Below, one piece after another: positions 24,405 through 31,170 of a DNA stretch of 33,731 bases. Position 1 is the stretch's first letter. Each line of letters starts with the position of its first letter. The notes beneath the pieces were generated by a model. That model did not search any database. It was given only the letters and a program-made list of their open reading frames with translations, and was not told the origin of the DNA. A program made the position numbers and the translations under genes. Source of the DNA: Candidatus Enterenecus merdae (GTDB lineage: Bacteria > Bacillota > Clostridia > Oscillospirales > Oscillospiraceae); contig DVJZ01000035.1 in NCBI GenBank assembly GCA_018716385.1, positions 1 to 33,731 on the forward strand, in the 5' to 3' direction.

Positions 24405-25367
24405 TCAACTTCCCTGGGGGCAATACTCCTGAAGGAAGGCGTCCACCGTGTCCCAATACAGCTCTGGGTTGACGCCCACGCTCAGCGCGTGGCCGGCGTT
24501 GGGCACCCACAACAGACGCTTGGGGCAGCGGGCGGCCTGGTACAGGCGGTCCATCATGGGGGCGGGCACGAAGTCGTCCCCCGAACCGTGGATAAACAGG
24601 GTGGGAGTCTTGGACAGGGGAACGGCACGGATGGGCGCGGCGTGCTTGAGATCATAGCCCGCCCGGCGCAGGACAGTTTTGCGCAGGGTAGGGAACAGCA
24701 GGCCCCCAGGCGCGGGCAGCGGGCGGGAGAACTGCTGGCGGGCGCTGGAGTGGAGCACGTGGCGCATCTCCTCCTCAATAGAGGTGTAGGCGCAGTCGGA
24801 CACGGCGGCCCGCACCTGCCGGGGCAGCACGCCGCCGGTGGCCATCAGCACGGTGGCCGCTCCCATGGATACCCCGTGGAGCACGATGTCCGCCGTCGGA
24901 TCCCGGCGGGTGATGCGGTTGATCCATCCCAGCAGGTCCAGCCGCTCGTCATAGCCCCAACCCACATAGCTGCCCTGGCTGTTGCCATAGCCCCGCTGGT
25001 CGGGCAGGAGCACATTCCAACCCTGATCGTGGTAGTGCCGGGCGATGGCTCCCATGGACTCGTGGGTATCATGATAGCCATGCAGGCAGATGGCCCAGCG
25101 GTGGCTCGTCCCGGTGGCCGGGATCAGGGCGGCCCACAGGAGCAACCCATCCACCGAGCGGATGGTGACTGGGCAGAACCCCGTCCCCGCCCGCGCCCAG
25201 AGCCGCCCCTGGGACAGGATGGGGTTGTCCTCCAGTAGTTGCGGGTCCCGGGGTTTTGGCACCATGACCTGATTGTAGAGATAGTTGCCCAGGGCGGTCA
25301 CGCCGCCGGTGACGCCTGCCCCCGCCATGACCAGGCCCAGCAGGCCCACCTTTGTCCGATGCTTCAT
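24405..25367 (-). CDS. Membrane-anchored alpha/beta hydrolase
   Basis: A 320-aa serine hydrolase of the alpha/beta fold, probably facing the cell exterior. An N-terminal signal anchor (about residues 6-28) is followed by the core: oxyanion strand ICLHGYHDTHE, nucleophile elbow HGVSMGAAT (serine), GSGDDFVP (catalytic aspartate region) and NAGHA (histidine). Substrate is unknown; the family includes esterases and peptidase-like enzymes, and the anchored layout resembles Firmicute YqkD-type proteins. The ATG 25367 is five bases after GGAGG, so a longer in-frame start at 25421 is rejected, being within the promoter. It lies upstream of the importer operon and could read into it. Confidence 0.88.
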   Translation of the reverse strand: MKHRTKVGLLGLVMAGAGVTGGVTALGNYLYNQVMVPKPRDPQLLEDNPILSQGRLWARAGTGFCPVTIRSVDGLLLWAALIPATGTSHRWAICLHGYHDTHESMGAIARHYHDQGWNVLLPDQRGYGNSQGSYVGWGYDERLDLLGWINRITRRDPTADIVLHGVSMGAATVLMATGGVLPRQVRAAVSDCAYTSIEEEMRHVLHSSARQQFSRPLPAPGGLLFPTLRKTVLRRAGYDLKHAAPIRAVPLSKTPTLFIHGSGDDFVPAPMMDRLYQAARCPKRLLWVPNAGHALSVGVNPELYWDTVDAFLQEYCPQGS

Positions 25368-25392
25368 CACAGCCTCCCATCCACTTTTTTTC

Positions 25393-25421
25393 AATATACC
25401 CCGCAGGAAAAGGACAGTCAA
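25393..25421 (-). promoter_or_regulatory. Sigma-A promoter of the hydrolase gene
   Basis: Minus-strand TTGACT (25421-25416), 17-bp spacer, TATATT (25398-25393), 26 bp before the start codon. Confidence 0.85.
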
Positions 25422-25537
25422 CCCTCAAATTGTAAAGGGATTGTGAATCTTAGCGGTTGGCGGCCGGGCAGTGCAACTGCCGCGGGACGCAGTCCGTTAT
25501 TTGGGTCTGTCGTGGGCAGATGGCGGTGCCGGAGGGC

Positions 25538-25566
25538 TTGACAGGAAGGGGCGGAGGTGGTATCCT
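25538..25566 (+). promoter_or_regulatory. Orphan sigma-A promoter
   Basis: Consensus TTGACA (25538-25543), 17-bp spacer, TATCCT (25561-25566). No supported gene lies downstream on this strand before the tRNA terminator. Confidence 0.7.
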
Positions 25567-25574
25567 TTGTCAAG

Positions 25575-25598
25575 GAAATAGAACTAATGTTCTATTTC
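25575..25598. promoter_or_regulatory. 24-bp perfect palindrome with LexA-like core
   Basis: Arms GAAATAGAAC and GTTCTATTTC around TAAT. The centre GAAC-TAAT-GTTC matches the Gram-positive LexA core GAAC-N4-GTTC, but the arms extend further than a LexA box needs, so a MarR/TetR-type operator is also possible. Placed at about +2 of the orphan promoter. Confidence 0.6.
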
Positions 25599-25765
25599 GG
25601 CGGGTGGGAGTGGCCCGTCCACCAGAGCGGAGACGGGCAGGGGGGCCTCAGGGCGACAGGGAGCGGACAGACCGTCTCAGGCGGATGCGTTTTCAAATTC
25701 TGGAGATGGCCATTTCTCTGACAATATCTTGACAACAAATGATGGATTTATTCAACTATGCGTTG

Positions 25766-25828
25766 AAAAGACAAAAGAATCAAGCCCGGAACCTCTGAGC
25801 TGTTGAAGCTCTGACGATTCCGGGCTTG
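25766..25828 (-). terminator. Terminator of the tRNA-Thr/tRNA-Tyr operon
   Basis: Eleven-base perfect arms (25828-25818 and 25791-25781), with an internal AGCT stem, then ATTCTTTTGTCTTTT on the minus strand. The left arm overlaps the encoded CCA of tRNA-Tyr by two bases. Confidence 0.85.
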
Positions 25829-25911
25829 GTGGAGGAGGATGGATTCGAACCATCGAAGGCAAAGCCAGCAGATTTACAGTCTGTCCCCTTTGGCCACTTG
25901 GGTACTCCTCC
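25827..25911 (-). tRNA. tRNA-Tyr (anticodon GTA)
   Basis: An 85-nt class II tRNA with encoded CCA. Acceptor GGAGGAG pairs with CTCCTCC, the anticodon loop reads CTGTAAA, the T loop TTCGAAT, and a long variable arm is present as expected for bacterial tRNA-Tyr. Confidence 0.97.
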
Positions 25912-25933
25912 CTATGAATTTGTCAGGTGAAGT

Positions 25934-26009
25934 TGGAGCTGGTGGACGGATTCGAACCCCCGACCTGCTGATTACAAATCAGCTGCTCTACCAGCTGAGC
26001 TACACCAGC
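25934..26009 (-). tRNA. tRNA-Thr (anticodon TGT)
   Basis: A 76-nt tRNA with encoded CCA. Acceptor GCTGGTG pairs with CACCAGC, D arm GCTCAGCTGGTAGAGC, anticodon loop TTTGTAA, T loop TTCGAAT. It is transcribed before tRNA-Tyr, 22 bases apart. Confidence 0.97.
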
Positions 26010-26041
26010 ACACAGCAGCCTTCACGTTTGCAGCGAAAATT

Positions 26042-26070
26042 ATTATACCAGGAGGGCATGGGCTTGTCAA
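26042..26070 (-). promoter_or_regulatory. Perfect-consensus promoter of the tRNA operon
   Basis: Minus-strand TTGACA (26070-26065), 17-bp spacer, TATAAT (26047-26042). A weaker plus-strand TTCACG-17-TATACC (26021-26049) overlaps it and could drive the rightward small-gene run. Confidence 0.93.
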
Positions 26071-26309
26071 CACTTTTGTGGAGGGGAAAGGAAAAAGGGG
26101 GCTGGGGTTCCACGGGGGCGGCGTGGGCGCCGGGCGGGGTGCGCTGCGGGCTGTGTCGGAGCGCACTGCACCGGGGGGAGCCCTATTTCCTGCTGGAGGG
26201 GCAGAAAGTCTGTGAGGCTTGCCTGGAGCGGTATGCCCGACGGCGGTTCGCCCACCGGCTGCGCCGGGTGGGCGATGGGAAGGAGGAGAGGGAAGATGAC
26301 CATCTATGA
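26058..26309 (+). CDS. Small zinc-ribbon-like protein
   Basis: About 83 aa; the distinctive part is a zinc-binding pattern, CGLC, a 17-residue spacer with GEPYFLLEGQKV, then CEAC, followed by a strongly basic stretch ERYARRRFAHRLRRV. The start is uncertain: ATG 26058 is one base after GGAGGG, TTG 26064 is seven bases after it, and a later GTG (26139) would still include the ribbon. The stop lies 14 bases inside the next gene, so the two are probably translationally coupled. Function is unknown; a nucleic-acid-binding or regulatory partner role is a guess. Confidence 0.55.
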   Translation: MGLSTLLWRGKEKGGWGSTGAAWAPGGVRCGLCRSALHRGEPYFLLEGQKVCEACLERYARRRFAHRLRRVGDGKEEREDDHL

Positions 26310-26556
26310 GCTGGGGCTGGAGTATGGGGCGGCGGCCACGGTGCTGCGCGGACGCATCGTGGAACTGGAGCAGGCGCTGGGACAGACGAGGGACGAGCTG
26401 GCCCGGCAGCAGCTCCAGGGCAGGATCCGCCCGCTGCGGCTGATGTACCGGGAAACCCGGGCGGTCGCCCGGCACTTGCAGCGCTACTACCGACATTACC
26501 GATGCACCGGGGCTGGGACGGGGCAAGCACGGGGTGACAGGAGGCAAAAGGGATGA
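26296..26556 (+). CDS. Small helical (coiled-coil-like) protein of unknown function
   Basis: An 86-aa protein, charged and predicted helical. Heptad-like hydrophobic spacing runs through LRGRIVELEQALGQTRDELA and RQQLQGRIRPLRLMYRETRAVARHLQRYYRHYR, ending in a basic tail. The ATG 26296 follows AGGAGG (26281-26286) by nine bases; a longer frame from 26212 lacks a site. It overlaps the zinc-ribbon gene (14 bases) and the sigma-like gene (ATGA, four bases), so all three should be made together. Not recognised as a known family; the context suggests a partner of the sigma-like protein. Confidence 0.7.
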   Translation: MTIYELGLEYGAAATVLRGRIVELEQALGQTRDELARQQLQGRIRPLRLMYRETRAVARHLQRYYRHYRCTGAGTGQARGDRRQKG

Positions 26557-26870
26557 AAAAGATTTCCTATGACAATACCTTTGGCATGGTGGATCTGGCG
26601 GCGTACAGCACCATGATGGCCCAGGACAATCGGGAGCAGATCGGGCGGCTGAAGCGCAACCTGACCCATGCCCTGCGCCAGGACATCACCCCACGGCAGC
26701 GGGAGTACATGATGCTCTACTACGGGCAGAACCTGAGCATGGAGGCCATCGCCCAAAAGCTGGGGGTAAACAAGTCCACCGTTTCCAGAACGCTCAAGCG
26801 GGGCAGGCAGCGGCTATACCGCTGCCTGCGGTATGGGGCGGCCAACCTGCTGGAACAGGCTGATAGTTGA
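26553..26870 (+). CDS. Sigma-70 region 4-like HTH protein
   Basis: A 105-aa DNA-binding protein. The C-terminal half matches sigma-70 region 4: ITPRQREYMMLYYGQNLSMEAIAQKL, GVNKSTVSRTLKRGRQRLYRCLRYG, with the helix-turn-helix at about residues 62-85. The N-terminal half (MKKISYDNTFGMVDLAAYSTM) is unlike region 2, so it cannot act as a complete sigma factor alone. Similar orphan region-4 proteins occur in clostridial chromosomes and mobile elements. Its start overlaps the preceding stop by four bases; rpoN begins 72 bases after its stop. Role unknown; promoter binding with partner proteins is plausible. Confidence 0.82.
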   Translation: MKKISYDNTFGMVDLAAYSTMMAQDNREQIGRLKRNLTHALRQDITPRQREYMMLYYGQNLSMEAIAQKLGVNKSTVSRTLKRGRQRLYRCLRYGAANLLEQADS

Positions 26871-26942
26871 AAAGGCAGGCAGTTTGTGATACGCTACAAG
26901 AAACGGCGATCCATTACCGGCAGCGCTTTGGAGGAGGTCACA

Positions 26943-28283
26943 ATGGAACTGTCTTTGCAGATGAAGCAGACGCAGAAGCTGTCTCCTCAAATCATTCAGG
27001 CCATGGAGATCCTCCAGATGGGCAGCCAGGAACTGCAGGAGTATGTGGATGAGCTTCTGCTGGAAAACCCGGTGCTGGAACGGAAGGAAGCGGAGGACCG
27101 CGCCGGGGCGGATGAGCTGCTGCGTAAGATGGAATGGCTGGTGGGCGACAGCCGGCACCACGCCGGGAGATCGGGCGCGGACAGCACGGCCATGCTCCCC
27201 GTGGCAGTCCAGCCCCGGACAGAGGGGCTGTATGAGCATCTGCGGGACCAGATTGAGTTTCAGAAGATGCCTGTGCCTCTCCGGCGGGCGGTGGAGAGCG
27301 TACTGACAGGCCTGGACGCCAACGGGTATCTGGAGGAGAGCGTGGAGGAACTGGCCCATCGGTGCGGACAATCCAAGCAGAGGGTGGAGCAGGCCCTGGA
27401 ACTGGTTCAGAGTCTGGAACCGGCTGGAGTGGGCGCCAGCAACCTGGCCCAGTGCCTGGAGCTGCAGCTGAAACGCTGCGGAGAGCAGGGGTTGGCCTTG
27501 GCCATTGTCCGCGGCCACTTGGAGGACATGGCCAAAAACCGCTATCATAAAATTATGCAAAAGATGGGGGCCAGCCGGGAGTCGGTCCATCGAGCCTGTC
27601 AGTTGATCCGCACGCTCTCGCCCAAACCCGGCGCGGCCTTTGCTCCTATGGAACTGCCTGGAACGCTGCTGCCCGATTTGATGGTAAGCGAGGAAGGGGG
27701 CAAACTCTTGGTGTCGGTGAACGACGCCCCGGGGCCCCTGTTGCGGGTGAACGCTTACTATCGGCGGCTGTTGGCGGAGAGCGACGATCCCCAGGTGCGG
27801 GATTATCTGGCGGCCAAGATGCGGCAGGCGGACTGGGTGGTCAAGGGGATCGAGCAGCGCAGGACCACCCTGCTCCGGTGCGGGCAGAGGATTGCCGTGG
27901 CCCAGGAGGCGTTTTTCCGAAAGGGGCCAGGGCATCTGAAACCGATGACCATGTCGGATCTGGCTGTTGAGTTGGGGGTCCACGCATCCACTGTGAGCCG
28001 GACCGTCCGGGACAAATATCTCCAGTGCAGCTTCGGTGTGTTCCCCCTCAGCTACTTTTTCAGCCGGGCACTGTCCGGCCCTGAGGGAGAGGAGGCTACC
28101 GCGGAGCAGGCCAAAGCGGCGATCCATGCCCTGATTCAAGGGGAGGACAAGTGCCGCCCCTTGTCAGATCAGAAGCTGTGTGACCTGCTGGCGCAGCAGG
28201 AACTGTTCCTGGCCCGGAGGACGGTGGCCAAATACCGGGAGGCTATGGGTATCGCGCCGGCGGCGGGCCGCAGAGCGTACTGA
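26943..28283 (+). CDS. rpoN: RNA polymerase sigma-54 factor
   Basis: A 446-aa sigma factor for -24/-12 promoters, which needs an AAA+ activator. Region I is the glutamine-rich N-terminus with KLSPQIIQAMEILQMGSQELQEYV, followed by a short acidic region II, the core-binding domain (LEPAGVGASNLAQCLELQL), the HTH region (MTMSDLAVELGVHASTVSRTV), the long FPLSYFF segment and the RpoN box ARRTVAKYRE (424-433). The start at 26943 has GGAGGAGGT five bases upstream. Complete and typical, though no sigma-54 activator is in this window. It follows the small regulator-like genes. Confidence 0.97.
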   Translation: MELSLQMKQTQKLSPQIIQAMEILQMGSQELQEYVDELLLENPVLERKEAEDRAGADELLRKMEWLVGDSRHHAGRSGADSTAMLPVAVQPRTEGLYEHLRDQIEFQKMPVPLRRAVESVLTGLDANGYLEESVEELAHRCGQSKQRVEQALELVQSLEPAGVGASNLAQCLELQLKRCGEQGLALAIVRGHLEDMAKNRYHKIMQKMGASRESVHRACQLIRTLSPKPGAAFAPMELPGTLLPDLMVSEEGGKLLVSVNDAPGPLLRVNAYYRRLLAESDDPQVRDYLAAKMRQADWVVKGIEQRRTTLLRCGQRIAVAQEAFFRKGPGHLKPMTMSDLAVELGVHASTVSRTVRDKYLQCSFGVFPLSYFFSRALSGPEGEEATAEQAKAAIHALIQGEDKCRPLSDQKLCDLLAQQELFLARRTVAKYREAMGIAPAAGRRAY

Positions 28284-28327
28284 GAAAAGGGCGGCCCAGG
28301 CTGGAAAGGCGGACCAACCGATGAGAG

Positions 28328-28355
28328 ATCAAGGCGTGTTCTTTGGCCTTGATTT
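28328..28355 (+). terminator. Weak terminator after rpoN
   Basis: Arms ATCAAGGC (28328-28335) and GCCTTGAT (28346-28353), then TT only. Base composition turns AT-rich shortly after. Confidence 0.5.
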
Positions 28356-28371
28356 AACAGGGGGTTAAACT

Positions 28372-28866
28372 ATGGTTGACTTGGTTATTTGGGTTAGCAT
28401 TGGTGCTTTCCTGCTTTTTCCTTCCTATCTGTGTGTGCTTACCTTCAACAAAACGTTATTCCAGCATCATATTTTGGTTTGGGCTTGCTTCCACTCTATT
28501 TTTGCTGTAATTTTTTATATTGTGCAGCGATCCCTGTGGATGCCGCCAACAATCGTTTTGGTCGCTTATGTGCTGTATCATTTGTTTACATATCTGTTCC
28601 ATGTTCGCGATATGTTCAAAGAACCAGAGCAAAGTAATATTAGCCAGATTGTAAAAACAAAGGCATTTCAACGCATCTTGTTTGTGTTGATGGTTGGGCT
28701 TGCCATCTTGTGTGTTGTTGATTCAATTTTGATCATAAAAAGGTTACCGACCGGCAGCGTATTAGAAATGGCATATTTTATCGCTACTGTTTCAATTTCC
28801 TATGTGCAGATCCTGCTTTATTATTTCAAATATTATAGGCGAGCGCAACATATGGAATCAGAGTAG
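28372..28866 (+). CDS. AT-rich integral membrane protein, unknown
   Basis: A 164-aa protein with about five hydrophobic helices: near residues 3-24, 33-52, 57-78, 102-122 and 132-153, joined by short loops, with a basic C-terminus (KYYRRAQHMESE). No family motif was recognised. Codon use and base composition are much more AT-rich than the neighbours, so it is probably acquired. The ribosome binding site is a poor AGGGGG, eight bases before the ATG at 28372. It follows rpoN after a weak terminator, with no clear promoter. What it does is unknown. Confidence 0.65.
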   Translation: MVDLVIWVSIGAFLLFPSYLCVLTFNKTLFQHHILVWACFHSIFAVIFYIVQRSLWMPPTIVLVAYVLYHLFTYLFHVRDMFKEPEQSNISQIVKTKAFQRILFVLMVGLAILCVVDSILIIKRLPTGSVLEMAYFIATVSISYVQILLYYFKYYRRAQHMESE

Positions 28867-28878
28867 AAGTGGGTATGA

Positions 28879-29022
28879 TCCGTTGCGAGTTTCGATGGTA
28901 AGCTTGGACATTTCAACCTGACGTTGGAGATCAAATGCTGCTATGTGCAGAAGCGGAGATATGATATCGACAGGCTTCCAGGCCCGCAGCTGGAGGTTGA
29001 AAGAAAACAAAGGAGGAGATAA
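28879..29022 (+). pseudogene. Possible gene remnant
   Basis: An open frame bounded by stops and without a credible start codon, encoding a protein-like but unrecognised sequence ending ERKQRRR. It sits between an acquired-looking membrane gene and a terminator. Could be chance. Confidence 0.3.
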
Positions 29023-29137
29023 ACCGGCTGCTTATGGAGCCGGTACACTCCAATTGCCCACCAAATTATGTCGTGATGGATGTTGAGGAAAGGGAGTGCC
29101 TGGAAAGTGGGTGTGCTCCATCCGGCGATCTGCATAT

Positions 29138-29175
29138 AAAGAATCCCTGCGGGCCACATGCCGCAGGGATTCTTT
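29138..29175. terminator. Bidirectional terminator
   Basis: Fifteen-base perfect arms (29138-29152, 29161-29175) beginning AAAGAA and ending TTCTTT, so U-rich tails exist in both directions. It ends the minus-strand operon (29185-30957) and any rightward transcript. Confidence 0.9.
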
Positions 29176-29184
29176 CGATTTGTT

Positions 29185-29820
29185 TCAGCCCAGCTCCTCA
29201 TTCCCGCAGGCGCCGATGAGCTGCTTGGCGTAGGGGAGGGTGAGGATGGTATCGCATAGGGTGTGCCACTCGGCCAGCTTGTGGTTGCGGCGGGCGAAGT
29301 AGATGGTGGCCAGCACCTCGTAGTTGAGGGAGACGGTTCGCATCTGGTTGTAGCTGGCGGGCAGCAGCTGGATCAGGTCATACCAGTGCGCCCGGTCCTT
29401 GCCGTCCAGGTAACGCAGGCGGACCTGCTCCAGGTAGGCGATGAACTCCTCAAACCGTTCCAGGGAGGCGGGTGTCATGTGGTCGGTGCTGAAGTCGGCC
29501 AGGGTGAAGGGGGCGGCGTGGATCTTGTGCATGGTGGAGGTGGAGTTGGCCACGGTGCCCACCTTGTAGGTGTCAAACTCCTTCCACCAGTACAGGGGGG
29601 CGGTGATGTCCATGGACACCAGGATCTGCCGGATGAACTTCCGGTGGTCGCTGCCCGCCCGGCACAGCCGGACGGCCAGGTCCAGATCGTTCTTCCCCAG
29701 TACATATTCCCCTGCGGCATTGTAGTCGCTGTCGCACCTGGCCCAGCTGTTCAGGGGGTTGCGGGCCCCCCGCATGGCGTTCTCCAGGTTCATGACACAG
29801 ATGTGATCGGTGATAAGCAT
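29185..29820 (-). CDS. Conserved-looking protein of unknown function (weakly ThyX-like)
   Basis: A 211-aa soluble protein. The stretch DHRKFIRQILVSMDITAPLY, WWKEFDTYKVGTVANSTSTMHKI has a weak resemblance to the substrate-site region of flavin-dependent thymidylate synthases (ThyX), where an arginine-rich motif precedes conserved serines, but the RHRxxS signature is not intact. Function is therefore not assigned. Start ATG 29820 follows GGAGGTGG by nine bases. It is second in a two-gene unit 36 bases after the zinc-ribbon membrane protein and ends at a strong terminator. Similar proteins could be sought in phages and gut Firmicutes. Confidence 0.65.
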   Translation of the reverse strand: MLITDHICVMNLENAMRGARNPLNSWARCDSDYNAAGEYVLGKNDLDLAVRLCRAGSDHRKFIRQILVSMDITAPLYWWKEFDTYKVGTVANSTSTMHKIHAAPFTLADFSTDHMTPASLERFEEFIAYLEQVRLRYLDGKDRAHWYDLIQLLPASYNQMRTVSLNYEVLATIYFARRNHKLAEWHTLCDTILTLPYAKQLIGACGNEELG

Positions 29821-29856
29821 GGGCTGCCACCTCCCGAAAGCGTGATGGGGCCTGGG

Positions 29857-30957
29857 TCAGGCCGGGGAGAGATACTCCCCCAGCACATAGCCGGTGGTGG
29901 TCTCCCCACCGGGGCCAGAGAAGGTGATCTCATACCAGCCGCCCCCTGCGTCGGCGGACACGGTAACGCGGTTGCCGTTGAGCAGGCTGGCCAGGATATC
30001 ATAGGTGGTGCCCGGGCCGGAGCGCACCCGCAGGCCGCTGTCGGCGTTGACCACCACGGCGGCAGAACCGGGGGTTAGCCCGCTGGGGGCGGGTGTGGTG
30101 ATGACGGGGGGCTGGGTGACCGCTGGGGGCTGGGTGACTACCGGGGTAGTGGCCGCAGGGGGATCGCTGGCTACGACAACGGTCCCCTGGCAGATGACGA
30201 CGCACTGGGTCGTCAGCCCGCCGGCCTCCACGGTGATGACGGCCTGGCCGCTGGAGGCGGACTGGTTGACGTTGGTCACCCGGCCGGTGGAGTCCACGAT
30301 GGCCAGCTGGTCATTGGAGGAGGACCAGACGGCCACCCCTGCCCAGTCTGTGGGCAGGACGGAGAGGATGAGCTGATAGCTGCCGCCGGAGGACAGGGTG
30401 AGCTGGGCGGTGTTGAGCGACAGGCTGGCCAGCCCGGAGCTGGGCTGCTGGCTGCTGCCGGGCTCGGAGGAGGCCGCCGTCCCGGAATTCTGGCGCAGCT
30501 GGGGATAGATCACGGTAAAGACGATGACCAGCGCAGCGGCGATGATGACCAGGGAACACAGGAAGGTGATCAGCCGGGGCCAGTTAATGGGCTCGGGGGC
30601 GCGGCGCTCAGGCGGCTCATCCGGGCTGGACGAGGGGGCCGGGGCGGCTGCCCGCCGGCCGGGAGCAGAACGAGACGGCGCCCCAGCGCGGTGGGCGCCG
30701 CCGGAGGCCAGGCGCTTGCCCCCCTTGGGCCGGGGAGGACGGACGGGGAATGGCTCTTCGTCAAAGGCGCCCTGACCGTCAAAGACATACCCGTCGTCCT
30801 CGCTGTCCATGTCCAGCACGTCGTGGGGCGGTTCCTGGGCAGGATAGGCGGCCTGGGGCGGCTGCCCGCAAAAGGGGCAGCGCTTGTAGGTGGCGCTGTA
30901 ATCCTCCCCACAGGCGTCGCAGTGGAGCAGACCGTCCAGGTTGCTTCTTCGGGGCAT
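29857..30957 (-). CDS. Zinc-ribbon membrane protein with Ig-like and SH3b domains
   Basis: A 366-aa protein spanning the membrane once. The N-terminal zinc ribbon (CDAC, 11 residues, CPFC; residues 13-30) is cytoplasmic, followed by an acidic then Pro/Arg-rich linker, one transmembrane helix (about 128-152), an extracytoplasmic BIG2-type Ig-like domain (about 170-260, SLNTAQLTLSSGGSYQL and AVWSSSNDQLAIVDSTGRVT), a Pro/Thr linker and an SH3b domain (about 300-366, NADSGLRVRSGPGTTYDILASL). SH3b domains often bind cell wall. The layout suggests an envelope sensor or anchor. The start at 30957 follows GGAGGG by seven bases; a GTG or ATG further upstream is rejected. Confidence 0.84.
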   Translation of the reverse strand: MPRRSNLDGLLHCDACGEDYSATYKRCPFCGQPPQAAYPAQEPPHDVLDMDSEDDGYVFDGQGAFDEEPFPVRPPRPKGGKRLASGGAHRAGAPSRSAPGRRAAAPAPSSSPDEPPERRAPEPINWPRLITFLCSLVIIAAALVIVFTVIYPQLRQNSGTAASSEPGSSQQPSSGLASLSLNTAQLTLSSGGSYQLILSVLPTDWAGVAVWSSSNDQLAIVDSTGRVTNVNQSASSGQAVITVEAGGLTTQCVVICQGTVVVASDPPAATTPVVTQPPAVTQPPVITTPAPSGLTPGSAAVVVNADSGLRVRSGPGTTYDILASLLNGNRVTVSADAGGGWYEITFSGPGGETTTGYVLGEYLSPA

Positions 30958-30994
30958 ATGGGATCCCTCCATTGTCGATCGAATCGTACCCTTA

Positions 30995-31023
30995 ATACTA
31001 CACGGTTCGAGCCAATCCGTCAA
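30995..31023 (-). promoter_or_regulatory. Sigma-A promoter of the zinc-ribbon/SH3b operon
   Basis: Minus-strand TTGACG (31023-31018), 17-bp spacer, TAGTAT (31000-30995). Confidence 0.78.
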
Positions 31024-31079
31024 TCCTTTTTTATTATGTCTACCGATGGGACGGGCGCGTCCCGCGGCGTAGGCGGGGC

Positions 31080-31108
31080 TTGCACACCGCCCCGGAAAGG
31101 GATATAAT
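31080..31108 (+). promoter_or_regulatory. Sigma-A promoter of the AAA+ gene
   Basis: TTGCAC (31080-31085), 17-bp spacer, TATAAT (31103-31108). A start near 31115 makes the in-frame ATG at 31120 almost leaderless, favouring 31171. Confidence 0.82.
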
Positions 31109-31170
31109 AAAGAACTATCATGAAGCGCAAAGAGGCTGCCGCCGGGCGGCCCGGGAAAGGATGTGCGGCC

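Larger units (their letters stand above)
25368..25826. other. Gene-poor region with two promoters, a palindrome and a terminator
   Basis: 459 bases: the hydrolase promoter (25393-25421, minus), an orphan plus-strand promoter (25538-25566) with a palindrome (25575-25598), a short stem GCCCGTC/GACGGGC (25613-25638), and the tRNA terminator. An open frame at 25457-25732 has no ribosome binding site and protein-unlike composition, so no gene is called. Confidence 0.6.
28867..29184. other. AT-richer debris region with terminator
   Basis: Contains a 47-codon start-less open frame (28879-29022) that reads like protein (FDGKLGHFNLTLEIKCC, YDIDRLPGPQLEVE), probably the 3' end of a lost gene. A strong ribosome-binding-site-like AAAGGAGG follows at 29008-29016 without a well-spaced start, and then a bidirectional terminator (29138-29175). 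Confidence 0.45.

Noticed and set aside
25839-26057. Rightward coding frame through the tRNA genes
   Set aside because: It runs antisense through tRNA-Tyr and tRNA-Thr, which are unambiguous; only the part after 26058 is retained as a small gene.
29034-29219. Small plus-strand gene of about 60 codons
   Set aside because: Its ribosome-binding-like sequence is 17 bases away, and the frame runs through a strong terminator hairpin and into the opposite gene.
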